A DNA stretch of 64,000 nt from Massilia sp. PAMC28688. GTDB taxonomy: Bacteria > Pseudomonadota > Gammaproteobacteria > Burkholderiales > Burkholderiaceae_D. Of this stretch, positions 52,303 to 61,221 are shown piece by piece (the stretch's first letter is position 1; every line of letters begins with the position of its first letter). The notes under the pieces are model-generated. The model ran no database searches, was not told where the DNA came from, and worked only from the letters and a program-made list of their open reading frames with translations. The position numbers and the translations under genes were made by a program. The stretch covers positions 2,666,001 to 2,730,000 of the forward strand of contig NZ_CP080378.1 of assembly GCF_019443445.1 (NCBI RefSeq), given 5' to 3'.

Positions 52303-53562
52303 ATGAAGACCCTACCCGCCACCCCTGTTGTGATCCGCCCGCGCGCCCCTGCTCAAAAGCTGGCGCTGGCCGGCATCTGCCTGGCGATGCTCACTGCGTC
52401 GCTCGATACCAGCATCACGCACACGGCCTTGCCTGCGATCGCCGAGGCATTCTCGGCATCCTTCAGGCAGGCGCAGGCGATTGTGATCGTGTATCTGGTA
52501 ACGCTGACGGCACTGGCGCCGATGGCCGGGCGCGTCGGTGACGCCGCCGGACGCCGCCGTACACTGCTGGCAGGGCTGTCGGTGTTTATCCTGGCCTCGG
52601 CACTGTGCGCGGCGGCGCCCACGCTTGCCATGCTGCTCGCCGCCCGCGCGCTGCAGGGCGCCGGCGCGGCAGTGATGACGGCATTGGCCGTCGCTTTGGT
52701 TGGCGATGTGGCCGCAGCGGCGGCGCGCGGGCGTGCAATGGGCCTGGTCGGCACCATGTCGGCCGTGGGCACCACGCTTGGTCCGGCGCTGGGCGGCCTG
52801 CTGCTCGCCACCTTTGGCTGGCAGTGCGTTTTCGTGGTGAATATTCCGCTTGGCCTGGCCGCGCTGATGCTGGTCTGGCGCTCGCTGCCATCCGATGCGG
52901 TGCGACTGCCCGCGCCCGGCGCGGCAGTCGCTTCGCCAGCTCTATGGCGTGAACGCGCCATCGCGGGTAGTCTGGCAATGACGGCGCTGGTGGCGATGGT
53001 AATGATGACCACGCTGGTCGTGGGGCCGTTCTACCTGGCGCGCACGCTGGGGCTGGGCGTCGGCCCGGTGGGACTGGCATTGTCGGCCGGCCCCCTGGTA
53101 GCCGCGCTCGGTGGCATCCCCGCAGGCGTGCTGGTGGACCGCTTCGGCACCCGGCGTGCCACCATGGCGGGGCTGGCCGGGATGGCATCGGCCTGCGTGC
53201 TGCTCGCGGTGCTGCCTGCGGGCCTGGCCACCTATCTCGCTCCGGTGTGCATCCTCACTGCCAGCTACGCGCTGTTTCAGGCTTCCAACGGGAGCGCACT
53301 GATCGGCGCTGCGGGTACCGCCCGCCGAGGCGCCGCTGCGGGACTACTCGGCATGGCGAGAAATCTTGGACTGATCGGCGGCGCTTCCTTGATGGGTGCA
53401 GTGTTTGCAGCCGGATGGGCGCACGCCGGCGTGGCCGCTGCCGGCGCGGACATGGTGGCCAGCGGCATGCGCACCACCTTCGCGCTCGGCGCCGCGCTGA
53501 TGGCCGCCGCGCTCGCGCTGTCACGCATGGTGCCGTCAGGGCCGCACGCCGCGAAAGCGTGA
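52303..53562 (+). CDS. MFS drug-efflux-type transporter
   Basis: A 419-residue major facilitator protein with about 12 or more hydrophobic helices. It has an acidic TM1 motif (MLTASLDTSITHTALPAIAEAF), motif A (GRVGDAAGRRRTLLAG) and motif C-like (GTMSAVGTTLGPALGGLLL), all usual in drug/H+ antiporters of the DHA type. The start is the ATG after TGAGGACTGCC; an in-frame ATG 14 codons earlier overlaps the promoter region. It is divergent from its likely LysR regulator. The 3' end overlaps the convergent ligase gene by 27 bp. Confidence 0.88.
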   Translation: MKTLPATPVVIRPRAPAQKLALAGICLAMLTASLDTSITHTALPAIAEAFSASFRQAQAIVIVYLVTLTALAPMAGRVGDAAGRRRTLLAGLSVFILASALCAAAPTLAMLLAARALQGAGAAVMTALAVALVGDVAAAAARGRAMGLVGTMSAVGTTLGPALGGLLLATFGWQCVFVVNIPLGLAALMLVWRSLPSDAVRLPAPGAAVASPALWRERAIAGSLAMTALVAMVMMTTLVVGPFYLARTLGLGVGPVGLALSAGPLVAALGGIPAGVLVDRFGTRRATMAGLAGMASACVLLAVLPAGLATYLAPVCILTASYALFQASNGSALIGAAGTARRGAAAGLLGMARNLGLIGGASLMGAVFAAGWAHAGVAAAGADMVASGMRTTFALGAALMAAALALSRMVPSGPHAAKA

Positions 53563-54660
53563 GATGGCAGCATGCACCATGCCTTCTGCGCTGCCCTGTT
53601 CGTCGAACTGGCGGCGCAGATACGATGCATCGCTGATGTCCTGGGCTACCGCCGACAGGTGCCGCAAGGCCCCCATGCTGCCCAGCGCCTCGCCATGCCG
53701 TTCCATCTTGTGCAAGGTGGCCAGGATGTCGTCCCGCAGTGACGTGGTCGCATACGTCTTTGGGTGCGTGATCTGGCCGTCGAGACCGAAGCGGCAGGCC
53801 TGGAAGCGGTTGAAGTTGTACACCAGGTAGTCGTCTTCGACGGGCGGCTCTTCGCTGCGCTCGAGCAGATGACGGCACAGGGCCTGTAGATACCCGGCCA
53901 GTGCCGCTGCCCGTTCCACCGTGAGCGGGGTGTCGCATACGCGCAGCTCGATCGTGCCGTATTCCGGCTTGGGCCGGATATCCCAGTAAAAATCCTTCAT
54001 GCTCTTGATGATGCCGGTCGCCTCCATTTTGGCGAAGTATACATTGGCCAGGTGGTCCCAGCTCAAGGTGAAGGGCGCGCGGCCACTCATGGGAAAGGCA
54101 AAGACGGAGTTCAGGCGCGCCGAGTCAAACCCGCTGTCGTGACCCTGCACGTAAGGCGAGGAGGCCGAGAGGGCGATAAAGTGCGGTACGTAGCGCGAGA
54201 GCGCGTGCAGCAGGTACATGGCGTCGTCGCCCGAGGCGCAGCCAATATGGACGTGCTGTCCAAACACCGTGAACTGCTTGGCCAGGTAGCCGTACAGTGA
54301 TGACAGCTCGCGAAAGCGCGGCTTTTCAAATATCTTTTGCTCGGACCAGTGCTGGAACGGGTGGGTGCCGCCCCCGGCCAGGCCGATGTTGAGCTGGTCC
54401 CCGGCAGCGACCAGGGTGTCGCGGATTTCCACCAGTTCGGCCAGCAGCGGCAAGTGCTGTGAATGCACGCTCGAGTTAATCTCGATCATGCTCTCGGTCA
54501 TTTCGGGCGTGACGTTGCCGGGAAAGGGCTTGCGTGCCAACAGGTGCAACAGGTCTGGACTTGCCGCGGTCAGGTCAAAGTCCGACAGGCTGACCAGCTG
54601 CAGTTCGAGTTCCACGCCAAAGGTCAGCGGCTGCGAATTGTTGAACGATTCCAGTGGCAT
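53536..54660 (-). CDS. YbdK-family carboxylate-amine ligase (glutamate-cysteine ligase type 2)
   Basis: A 374-residue ATP-grasp-related ligase of the GCS2/YbdK family. It has LTFGVELELQLVS with the metal-binding Glu pair, MTESMIEINSSVHS, GGGTHPFQHW, FGQHVHIGCASGDDAMYLLHAL and YGTIELRVCDTPLTV. YbdK has weak glutamate-cysteine ligase activity in E. coli; the real substrate is often unknown. It begins 1 bp after the antiporter stop on the same strand, so the two form an operon, and its end overlaps the convergent MFS gene. Confidence 0.9.
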   Translation of the reverse strand: MPLESFNNSQPLTFGVELELQLVSLSDFDLTAASPDLLHLLARKPFPGNVTPEMTESMIEINSSVHSQHLPLLAELVEIRDTLVAAGDQLNIGLAGGGTHPFQHWSEQKIFEKPRFRELSSLYGYLAKQFTVFGQHVHIGCASGDDAMYLLHALSRYVPHFIALSASSPYVQGHDSGFDSARLNSVFAFPMSGRAPFTLSWDHLANVYFAKMEATGIIKSMKDFYWDIRPKPEYGTIELRVCDTPLTVERAAALAGYLQALCRHLLERSEEPPVEDDYLVYNFNRFQACRFGLDGQITHPKTYATTSLRDDILATLHKMERHGEALGSMGALRHLSAVAQDISDASYLRRQFDEQGSAEGMVHAAISRFRGVRP

Positions 54661-54661
54661 G

Positions 54662-55840
54662 TCAGTCCTTGTTGGTTTCGCGCGCCAGCATCAGCGCGCG
54701 CTGGATCAGGATGGGTCCGAAGATTTCCAGCAGCAGCGTCACGCCTGCCATGGCGCGCAGTTCGTCGCCAAAGATGACACCGCGCAGGCGCGTGTGCTCC
54801 AGCAGGAGGATGACAAACACCGACACGGGCGCCAGGCCAAGACCGGTGAGCGCCCCCTTGCGCCACGAGATGCCTGACAGATGGGCGAACGCGGTAACGC
54901 TGGCCGTCTTGGTGAGCAGGCGCACCAGCAGCACCGCCAGAGCGAGCAGGGTGCCGTCGGTGATGGTGCGCCAGTCGAGGGTGGAGGCGGCGAACACGAA
55001 CAGCAGCACCGTCAGCACTTCGCCCAGCGGGCCGAAATTGCGCTGCGCCTGGCTGAAAGCCACGCGCCGGTGGCGCGCTGTGAGGCCGAACACCAGGGCC
55101 GCCACCACGGGCGAGAGCTGGGTGGTGTGGGTGAACCACACCAGCAAAATGACCGCCAGCGCAAAGCCGGTGGTGGCATCCTTGGACAGGTTGCCCATCT
55201 GGCGCAGCACGGCCGGCACCGCGACCCCGAACACGGCGCCGGCAAGGGCGGAGAGCAGCGTCACCACCACGCTGTTGAGCGCAGCATGGCCTACGTCTTC
55301 GGAACTCTTGAAAATCCAGAAACCCACGATGACGTTGAAGACGAACACCGCCATCACGCAGTTGAGGGCGGTCAGGTGCAGGATCCGTTCCGTCACCTGG
55401 CCCGAGCTGCGCGTTTCATTGATGACCCGCACCACGGTGGCGGGGGAAGTGGACATGCCGAGCGCGGCCAGCAGCATGGCCGTCAGGTTCGACGTGCCGA
55501 AGGCGAGTGCCACCATATAGATGGCAACAAAGGTGGTCCCCGCTTCGAGCAGCGAGGCGGCGCCCAGCCAGGGATTGGTGCGCAGCCAGCGCAGGTTGAT
55601 GCGGTAGCCGAGCTCGAACAGGATCAGGCCGAAGCCGACATCGGCCAGCTGGAGAATGGCGCCGGCGCCCGACACGGGCAGCACGCCGATCTGGGGCGCG
55701 GCCAGCGCGAAGCCGACAATGCCGTAAAAACTGATCTTGGGCAGGCCGGTCAGGCGCTGGCCAAATTCGCCGGCCACCCAGGCGATGCAGATGGCAATGG
55801 GCCACGATAGTTCGGTCAGGATCGTCATCAAATCAGGCAT
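54662..55840 (-). CDS. Cation:proton antiporter (CPA2, KefB-type membrane domain)
   Basis: A 392-residue membrane protein with about 12 helices. ISFYGIVGFALAAPQIGVLPVSGAG, DVGFGLILFELGYRINLRWL and AALGMSTSPATVVRVINETRSSG are features of the Na+/H+ exchanger (CPA2) fold. No RCK/TrkA-N domain follows, so it lacks the KefB/KefC regulatory part. It is first of two genes with the YbdK-type ligase. Kef systems respond to glutathione, and the partner is a glutamate-cysteine-ligase-like enzyme, so a thiol-linked role is possible (inference). Confidence 0.85.
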   Translation of the reverse strand: MPDLMTILTELSWPIAICIAWVAGEFGQRLTGLPKISFYGIVGFALAAPQIGVLPVSGAGAILQLADVGFGLILFELGYRINLRWLRTNPWLGAASLLEAGTTFVAIYMVALAFGTSNLTAMLLAALGMSTSPATVVRVINETRSSGQVTERILHLTALNCVMAVFVFNVIVGFWIFKSSEDVGHAALNSVVVTLLSALAGAVFGVAVPAVLRQMGNLSKDATTGFALAVILLVWFTHTTQLSPVVAALVFGLTARHRRVAFSQAQRNFGPLGEVLTVLLFVFAASTLDWRTITDGTLLALAVLLVRLLTKTASVTAFAHLSGISWRKGALTGLGLAPVSVFVILLLEHTRLRGVIFGDELRAMAGVTLLLEIFGPILIQRALMLARETNKD

Positions 55841-55927
55841 GCAATCCTTTCGGGATGAAGGTGACCAATTTTACAAGACGCCCTGTGGCGCACGATTCCT
55901 TATTCCGGGATTCCGTGCGAAATTTTG

Positions 55928-57097
55928 TTATTTGCTTAACAGACGCATGGCGCGCTCCAGTCCTTCGATGGTCAGGGGGAACATGCGGTGATTCATGATC
56001 TGCTTGATGACGGAAATGGACTGCCGATATTGCCACACCCCTTCCGGTTCGGGGTTGAGCCACAGGAATTTCGGGAAAGCATGACAAAAGCGGGCCAGCC
56101 ATTCGGCGCCGGCTTCTTCATTGTTGTATTCCACCGAGCCGCCCGGTGCCAGCACCTCGTAGGGACTCATGGTGGCGTCGCCCACGAAAATCAGCTTGGT
56201 GTCGGGCGGATACTTGCGCAACACGTCCCAGGTGGGAAACCGTTCTGCATTGCGGCGCCGATTGTTCTTCCACAAATAGTCGTACACGCAGTTGTGGAAG
56301 TAAAAGAATTCCATGTTCTTGAATTCGGTCTTGGCGGCCGAGAACAGCTCTTCGGTGCGCTCGATATGGTCGTCCATCGACCCGCCGACGTCGAGCAGCA
56401 TCAGCACCTTGACCTTGTTCTTGCGCTCGGGCTGCATCTTGATGTCGAGGTAGCCCGCATTGCTGGCCGTGGCGCGGATGGTGGCGTCGAGCGCCAGTTC
56501 TTCCTCGGCCCCTTCGCGCGCGAACTTGCGCAGGCGGCGCAGTGCGACCTTGATATTGCGCGTGCCCAGTTCGCGGTCGGCATCGTAGTCCTTGTAGGCG
56601 CGCTGCTCCCACACCTTGACCGCGGTGCGATTGCGCCCGGCGCCGCCAATGCGGATGCCTTCCGGGTTGGTGCCGCCGTGGCCGAAGGGCGAGGTGCCGC
56701 CGGTACCGATCCACTTGCTGCCACCCTCGTGGCGCTCCTTCTGCTCCTTGAGCAGTTCGTTGAGGCGGTCCATCAGCTTGTCGTAGCCGAACTTCTCGAG
56801 CTGCGCCTTCTGCTCGTCCGACAATTCGCGCTCCATGCGCTTGACCAGCCAGTCCAGCGGAATGGCCGCGCCACTCTCGAAGGCGGCGTTGATCCCCTTG
56901 AAGTACTGGGCAAAGGCGCGGTCGAACTTGTCGAAATGGGCTTCGTCCTTGACCAGCGTGAGGCGCGACAGGTAATAGAAGTCGTCCATTGACGGGGCGA
57001 TGACGTTGCGGTTCATCGCCTCGAGCAGGGTCAGGAATTCCTTGATCGTGACCGGAATTCTGGCGTCCTTGAGCGTGTAGAAGAAGTCGATCAGCAT
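55928..57097 (-). CDS. CoxE-like VWA-domain protein
   Basis: A 389-residue protein with a helical N-terminal part (about 1-125), a Gly-rich linker (GGSKWIGTGGTSPFGHGGTN) and a von Willebrand A domain from about 227. The metal-binding MIDAS motif reads DVGGS at 236-240 (usual DxSxS has Ser in place of the first Gly). KLIFVGDATMSPYE, late in the domain, carries a further acidic residue. Such proteins work with MoxR ATPases to mature or activate a client. The start MLIDFFYTLKDA has AGGAG upstream and overlaps the GNAT gene by 7 bp. Confidence 0.87.
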   Translation of the reverse strand: MLIDFFYTLKDARIPVTIKEFLTLLEAMNRNVIAPSMDDFYYLSRLTLVKDEAHFDKFDRAFAQYFKGINAAFESGAAIPLDWLVKRMERELSDEQKAQLEKFGYDKLMDRLNELLKEQKERHEGGSKWIGTGGTSPFGHGGTNPEGIRIGGAGRNRTAVKVWEQRAYKDYDADRELGTRNIKVALRRLRKFAREGAEEELALDATIRATASNAGYLDIKMQPERKNKVKVLMLLDVGGSMDDHIERTEELFSAAKTEFKNMEFFYFHNCVYDYLWKNNRRRNAERFPTWDVLRKYPPDTKLIFVGDATMSPYEVLAPGGSVEYNNEEAGAEWLARFCHAFPKFLWLNPEPEGVWQYRQSISVIKQIMNHRMFPLTIEGLERAMRLLSK

Positions 57098-57693
57098 GCG
57101 CTGCTCCTCGATGCATGGCGCTGCAGCCTGTATTCCAGCTGCGCTTTGATTTCGGGCCATTCGCCGCGCGTGATGCTGTACATGACCGTGTCGCGCACGG
57201 TGCCGTCGCGGCGCTGCTGGTGGTGGCGCAGCACGCCATCCTTTTTGGCGCCCAGGCGCTCGATGGCGGCCTGCGAGGCATGGTTGAAGTTATCGGTGCG
57301 CAGGCCCACCAGCGCGCACGACAGTGTCTCGAACGCGTGCGTCATCAGCATCAGCTTGCAGCTGGTGTTGACGTGGCTGCGCTGGCGGCTCTTGGCATAC
57401 CAGGTCCAGCCGATTTCCAGGCGCCCGATGTCGGGCACGATGTCATGGTAGCTGGTGGTGCCCATCACGCTGCCGGTGGCGCTGTCGATGACGGCAAACG
57501 CCAGGCGGTTGGGCGTGGACAGCGCGCCGGCGATGTACTGCTCCACCTGTTCAGGCTCGGGCACGGAGGTGATCCGCAGCTGCCACAGCTGGCCATCTTC
57601 GGCGGCCGCGCGCAAGCCGCCTGCGTGCGCCTGCGCCAGCGGCTCCAGCCGCACCCCGTTGAAGTCGAGCGTGATCGGGGCGGCGTGGATCAT
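57091..57693 (-). CDS. RimJ/RimL-type GNAT acetyltransferase
   Basis: A 200-residue acetyltransferase of the RimJ/RimL group (ITLDFNGVRLEPLAQAHAGGL at the N-terminus, VMGTTSYHDIVPDIGRLEIGWTWY, NTSCKLMLMTHAFETL, LRTDNFNHASQAAIERLGAKKDGVLRHH). The substrate may be a protein N-terminus or a small molecule. It overlaps the MoxR gene stop by ATGA and the CoxE gene by 7 bp, so it is translated as part of that operon, between two proteins that usually work together. Confidence 0.87.
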   Translation of the reverse strand: MIHAAPITLDFNGVRLEPLAQAHAGGLRAAAEDGQLWQLRITSVPEPEQVEQYIAGALSTPNRLAFAVIDSATGSVMGTTSYHDIVPDIGRLEIGWTWYAKSRQRSHVNTSCKLMLMTHAFETLSCALVGLRTDNFNHASQAAIERLGAKKDGVLRHHQQRRDGTVRDTVMYSITRGEWPEIKAQLEYRLQRHASRSSAC

Positions 57694-58559
57694 CAGCGGT
57701 TCATCCGCGACATGGCGATCAGGCGCTCGAACAGGTGCACGTCCTGCTCGTTCTTGAGTAGCGCGCCGTGCAGCGGCGGCACCACGGCCTTGGCATCCTT
57801 GCTGCGCAGCGCTTCCGGCGGGATGTCTTCGGCCAGCAGCAGTTTGAGCCAGTCCAGGAATTCGGATGTCGACGGCTTTTTCTTCAGGCCCGGCACGTCG
57901 CGCACTTCGTAAAAGCTTTGCAGTGCCTGGGCCAGCAAATCCTGCTTGAGGGTCGGGTAGTGGACCTTGACGATCTGCTCCATCGTGTCCTTGTCCGGGA
58001 ATTTGATGTAGTGGAAAAAGCAGCGGCGCAAAAAGGCGTCGGGCAGTTCCTTTTCATTGTTGGAGGTGATGATCACGAGCGGGCGGTGTTTGGCCACCAC
58101 CATTTCGCGCGTTTCGTAGACATAGAACTCCATGCGATCGAGTTCACGCAGCAAATCGTTGGGGAACTCGATGTCGGCCTTGTCGATTTCGTCGATCAGC
58201 AGTACCACGGGCTCGGGCGCGGTAAACGCTTGCCACAGCACGCCCTTGACAATGTAGTTGTGGATGTCGCGTACGCGCTCGTCGCCCAGCTGCGAGTCGC
58301 GCAGGCGCGACACGGCATCGTATTCATACAGGCCTTGCTGGGCCTTGGTGGTGGACTTGATGTGCCACTGCATGAGCGGCATGTCGAGCGCCTGCGCCAC
58401 TTCTTCGGCCAGCATGGTCTTGCCGGTGCCCGGCTCGCCCTTGATCAGGAGGGGACGCTGCAGGGTGAGGGCGGCATTGACGGCCAGTTTGAGGTCGGCG
58501 GTGGCGACATAGGCGTCGGATCCTTCGAAACGCGGGGCCACCTGGTGAGCTGAAGTCAT
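57693..58559 (-). CDS. MoxR-family AAA+ ATPase
   Basis: A 288-residue AAA+ protein with Walker A GEPGTGKT (41-48), Walker B LLIDEIDKAD (DEID at 123-126), sensor-1 VIITSNNEKELPDAFLRRCFF with the arginine region, and a C-terminal lid. The start MTSAHQVAPRFEGSDAYV gives normal length for the MoxR group that pairs with CoxE-type VWA proteins; the frame is open far upstream but that part has no coding character. It heads the moxR-GNAT-coxE operon. Confidence 0.92.
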   Translation of the reverse strand: MTSAHQVAPRFEGSDAYVATADLKLAVNAALTLQRPLLIKGEPGTGKTMLAEEVAQALDMPLMQWHIKSTTKAQQGLYEYDAVSRLRDSQLGDERVRDIHNYIVKGVLWQAFTAPEPVVLLIDEIDKADIEFPNDLLRELDRMEFYVYETREMVVAKHRPLVIITSNNEKELPDAFLRRCFFHYIKFPDKDTMEQIVKVHYPTLKQDLLAQALQSFYEVRDVPGLKKKPSTSEFLDWLKLLLAEDIPPEALRSKDAKAVVPPLHGALLKNEQDVHLFERLIAMSRMNR

Positions 58560-58843
58560 AGTGTCGGCAGTGAGAAAGTGAACGGTCGTTCGAGTATAAA
58601 GCATGTGCGGCGCGGCGGCTGGCAGGCGCTCGCCGGCCCCCGCCGTCCCGTTGCTGGTGTGCGCCGTGTCCCGCGTGGCGCCGGAAGCTGGTGTCCGGGC
58701 CGGGCGCCGGGCACCCTGGACGAGGCAAGGTTGACACAGTGAATGTGGACGAGGTTCCGGCAATGGGTTAAAATCGCAGGTTGATAGTGCAAGAAGTAGC
58801 ATTTTTGCACGTAAGGCACCGACTAATACTGACCATCGCCACC

Positions 58844-59161
58844 ATGAAAAAATTCTTCGCACTTCTCGTGCTTGCCGGCGTCGCCAACCTGTCTGCCGCG
58901 GCGGACATCGTTGCCAATGCCAAGGCCGCCAAAGTTGAACAATGCATCGGCTGCCACGGCATTCCCGGCTACAAGGCCACTTTCCCGGAAGTCTACCCAG
59001 TGCCAATGCTGGGCGGACAGTCGGCCAAGTACCTGGAAAATGCGCTGAATGCGTACAAGAAGGGTGAGCGCAAGCATCCGTCGATGCGCGGTATTGCCGC
59101 CTCGATGACCGACCAGGATATCGCCAACGCTGCCGCGTACTACGCCGCGCAGAAGAAATAA
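58844..59161 (+). CDS. Class I c-type cytochrome (cytochrome c553-like)
   Basis: A 105-residue periplasmic cytochrome with a signal peptide (MKKFFALLVLAGVANLSAAA) and one heme site CIGCH, followed by the methionine-ligand region (MLGGQSAKYLENALNAYKKGER, then MRGIAASMTDQDIANAAAYYA). This arrangement is typical of betaproteobacterial cytochromes c4/c553 halves. The upstream 284-bp gap has no gene; a TTGACA (58731) and TTAAAAT (58768) are present but too far apart for one promoter. The next gene is a paralogue 10 bp downstream. Confidence 0.9.
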   Translation: MKKFFALLVLAGVANLSAAADIVANAKAAKVEQCIGCHGIPGYKATFPEVYPVPMLGGQSAKYLENALNAYKKGERKHPSMRGIAASMTDQDIANAAAYYAAQKK

Positions 59162-59171
59162 GGACAGAGCC

Positions 59172-59513
59172 ATGAAAAAATTCGTAATCGCCCTGTTCTG
59201 CGGCGCCGTTTCCCTGTCCGCTGCGGCCGGCGGCAACGTTGCTATCGGCAAGGAAAAGGCAGCCAAGTTCAACTGCGCCTCGTGCCATGGCGCCGACTAC
59301 AAGAGCCCGATCGACCCGAGCTACCCGAAACTGGCTGGCCAGCACGCCGGCTACCTGGAAAACGCGCTGCGTGCGTACAAGCGTACGGACGGCATGAATA
59401 CGCGCCAGAACGCCATCATGGGGCCGCTGGCCAAGCAATTGTCGAACGAAGACATGGCTAACATCGCCGCCTACCTGAGCTCGCTGCCGTCGGACCTGGT
59501 CCTCAAGCGCTGA
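59172..59513 (+). CDS. Class I c-type cytochrome (paralogue)
   Basis: A 113-residue periplasmic cytochrome with a signal peptide (MKKFVIALFCGAVSLSAAA) and the heme motif CASCH. SYPKLAGQHAGYLENALRAYK and MGPLAKQLSNEDMANIAAYLSSLP follow the same plan as the preceding gene, so the pair probably arose by duplication. They may transfer electrons together like the two halves of cytochrome c4. A strong terminator follows. Confidence 0.9.
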   Translation: MKKFVIALFCGAVSLSAAAGGNVAIGKEKAAKFNCASCHGADYKSPIDPSYPKLAGQHAGYLENALRAYKRTDGMNTRQNAIMGPLAKQLSNEDMANIAAYLSSLPSDLVLKR

Positions 59514-59535
59514 GTTTCTCACCTGCCGGTGGCAG

Positions 59536-59580
59536 AAAAATCCTTCCCGGTCGGCTTGCGCTGACCCGGAAGGATTTTTT
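59536..59580. terminator. Bidirectional Rho-independent terminator
   Basis: A 17-bp stem (AAAAATCCTTCC...GGAAGGATTTTT) with one mismatch and a 10-base loop, flanked by A and T runs, between the cytochrome gene and the convergent DUF1841 gene. Confidence 0.9.
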
Positions 59581-59589
59581 TCGTCCGGG

Positions 59590-60015
59590 TCAGCCGGCGC
59601 GGCGGCGCACGCAGTCGACATAGGCCGCGCCGTCGGGCTGCGTCCCTTCGCGCTGCGACTTCCAGATCATCTCGCCGAGGCACTCCATGATTTCATGATG
59701 GGCATCGTGCGGACCGAGGCGCGCGGTGAGGGCGGCGCAGGCGGCGCGGATGCCGGGCGGCTGGTCGATCGAGACCTGCTCGGCGATGGACAGGTGCATG
59801 GACAAGTGGAGGAAGGGATTGGCCTGGCCGCCCTCGACCGAATAATCGCGGGCCACGGCGGCATCGGCGTCGGCCAGGACGTCGGCATATTCCGGGTGCT
59901 GGCTGATCCAGTCAACCGCGATTGCATCCATGGGCGAGAGGATCTCGCCCGCGCGCTGCTTGCGGAAAGCCTCGCAAAAAAAGCGGCGGACATCGTGAGA
60001 AGAAGGCGTAAACAT
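59590..60015 (-). CDS. DUF1841 family protein
   Basis: A 141-residue protein of the DUF1841 family. MFTPSSHDVRRFFCEAFRK at the start, the Pro/Met-rich LSPMDAIAVDWISQHPEY, NPFLHLSMHLSIAEQVSIDQPPGIR and HDAHHEIMECLGEMIWKSQ are the family stretches. The conserved His pairs suggest metal binding, but no activity is known. It is common in betaproteobacteria. It converges on the cytochrome pair and borders a repeat block upstream. Confidence 0.9.
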   Translation of the reverse strand: MFTPSSHDVRRFFCEAFRKQRAGEILSPMDAIAVDWISQHPEYADVLADADAAVARDYSVEGGQANPFLHLSMHLSIAEQVSIDQPPGIRAACAALTARLGPHDAHHEIMECLGEMIWKSQREGTQPDGAAYVDCVRRRAG

Positions 60016-60038
60016 TCGGTAATAACTTTCCTAAAACC

Positions 60039-60520
60039 AGGGTCAGACCACTTAAACGGGCTAAGAGCAACTTCCGTGGAGCAGAATCCCTGTGGGCTAA
60101 AGGTCTGGGGTCAGACCACTTAATCGCGTCTAGAGAAATTTTCGCGAGGCACGGTTATCGACTGGGAGGCGGCGCCCCGGGCAGGTCGTGCCCCACATCG
60201 CGGCCCGGCTTGGCCCGGATCACTATCTGATCAGCATCATCGCCGTCCGATTTTGCGCCGCGATGTTCCGTGCTCTGACCACTTAAACGATGCTAAAGAA
60301 ATGTTCTGTTGGCATCCATTGCGCTCCCACAGCCACCAAACTCCCACGTGGTCTGACCACTTCACGAGAGTGCCGGAAATTGTTTGATGGAGGCATCAAA
60401 ACGCTTGCAAAAGCACTGTGCCAAGGCATTGGCACGTGATGCGTGTCAGCTTCCCACGGTTTAGTCACGGAACTTTACAGTGAGGACATTTCTTTTTGCG
60501 CGTTTAAGTGGTCTGACCCC
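60039..60520. repeat. Block of REP-like units in the 564-bp intergenic stretch
   Basis: The same unit as in the repeat-bounded element upstream recurs here. Units in the plus sense are at 60039-60057, 60107-60124 and 60272-60288; a palindromic form GTGGTCTGACCAC is at 60348-60360; and a minus-sense unit is at 60502-60520. Several are followed by a short A-rich stretch (CTAAAGAAATG or similar). Ends facing inward give the block an inverted-repeat outline. A minus-strand frame without start (about 60155-60285) is open but not identifiable. No transposase is present. Confidence 0.7.
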
Positions 60521-60579
60521 GGGGGAGAAGTGGCAAAACGCCAACCGTCGCCGCCGCCGGCGGGCGGGACGGTGGCAAT

Positions 60580-61221
60580 CTATTCCTTGGTGGGGGAGAG
60601 GATGAGCTCCGGTGGCGCGGGCGTGATCACGACCGGCGCCGCCGCGGGCGCCGCTGCCGCCGCGCTGGCCGCCTGGTGCCGCGGCGCATGCGGCTGGCGC
60701 AGGTAGCGCGCCGTATGGCGCCGCTCGTGCGTATGCCCGCCACCGGCCGGCCAGGTCAGGAATCGCGACAATTCCTGCAGGGCGCGCTGATACACATCCC
60801 GCTTGAATTCAATCACCACGTCCAGCGGCACCCAGTAATCATGCCAGCGCCAGGCGTCAAACTCGGGGTGGTCGGTCAGGCGCAGATTGACATCGTTATC
60901 ACGCGCCACCATGCGCAGCAGGAACCAGATCTGCTTCTGGCCCCGGTAATGCCCGCGAATCTCACGCTTGATGAAATGATCCGGCACCTCATAGCGCAGC
61001 CAGTCGCGCGTGCGACCCACAATCTTGACGTGCTCCTGCCGTAAGCCGATTTCCTCCTCAAGTTCGCGATACATCGCCTGTTCCGGTGTCTCGCCGTATT
61101 TAATGCCCCCTTGCGGGAATTGCCAGGAGTGCTCGCGCACCCGCTTGCCCCACCACACCTCGTTATTGGCGTTAAGCAGGATGATGCCGACGTTGGGCCG
61201 AAACCCTTCACGATCGAGCAT
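60580..61221 (-). CDS. rppH: RNA pyrophosphohydrolase RppH
   Basis: A 213-residue Nudix hydrolase that removes pyrophosphate from 5'-triphosphate RNA ends and so starts mRNA decay. The Nudix box spans residues 38-60 ([20 protein letters not shown], then IGL), and the N-terminal [15 protein letters not shown] and the W-rich start are those of RppH. After the domain, from about residue 160, there is a long tail rich in Ala, Pro and His ([20 protein letters not shown]) that is not part of E. coli RppH; such tails occur in betaproteobacterial versions. It is divergent from proS. Confidence 0.94.
   Translation of the reverse strand: MLDREGFRPNVGIILLNANNEVWWGKRVREHSWQFPQGGIKYGETPEQAMYRELEEEIGLRQEHVKIVGRTRDWLRYEVPDHFIKREIRGHYRGQKQIWFLLRMVARDNDVNLRLTDHPEFDAWRWHDYWVPLDVVIEFKRDVYQRALQELSRFLTWPAGGGHTHERRHTARYLRQPHAPRHQAASAAAAAPAAAPVVITPAPPELILSPTKE

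Noticed and set aside
58731..58774. TTGACA and TTAAAAT upstream of the cytochrome pair as one promoter
   Set aside because: The boxes are about 32 bp apart, too far for a sigma-70 promoter; each may belong to a weaker, unseen partner.
58560..59621. Long N-terminal extension of the MoxR frame
   Set aside because: The frame stays open upstream but the residues are shadow-like and cover the two cytochrome genes on the other strand; the MTSAHQVAPRF start gives family length.
60155..60285. Open minus-strand frame ending GHDLPGAPPPSR within the second repeat block
   Set aside because: No start codon or ribosome site, begins inside a repeat unit, and family not recognised; at best a decayed gene tail.
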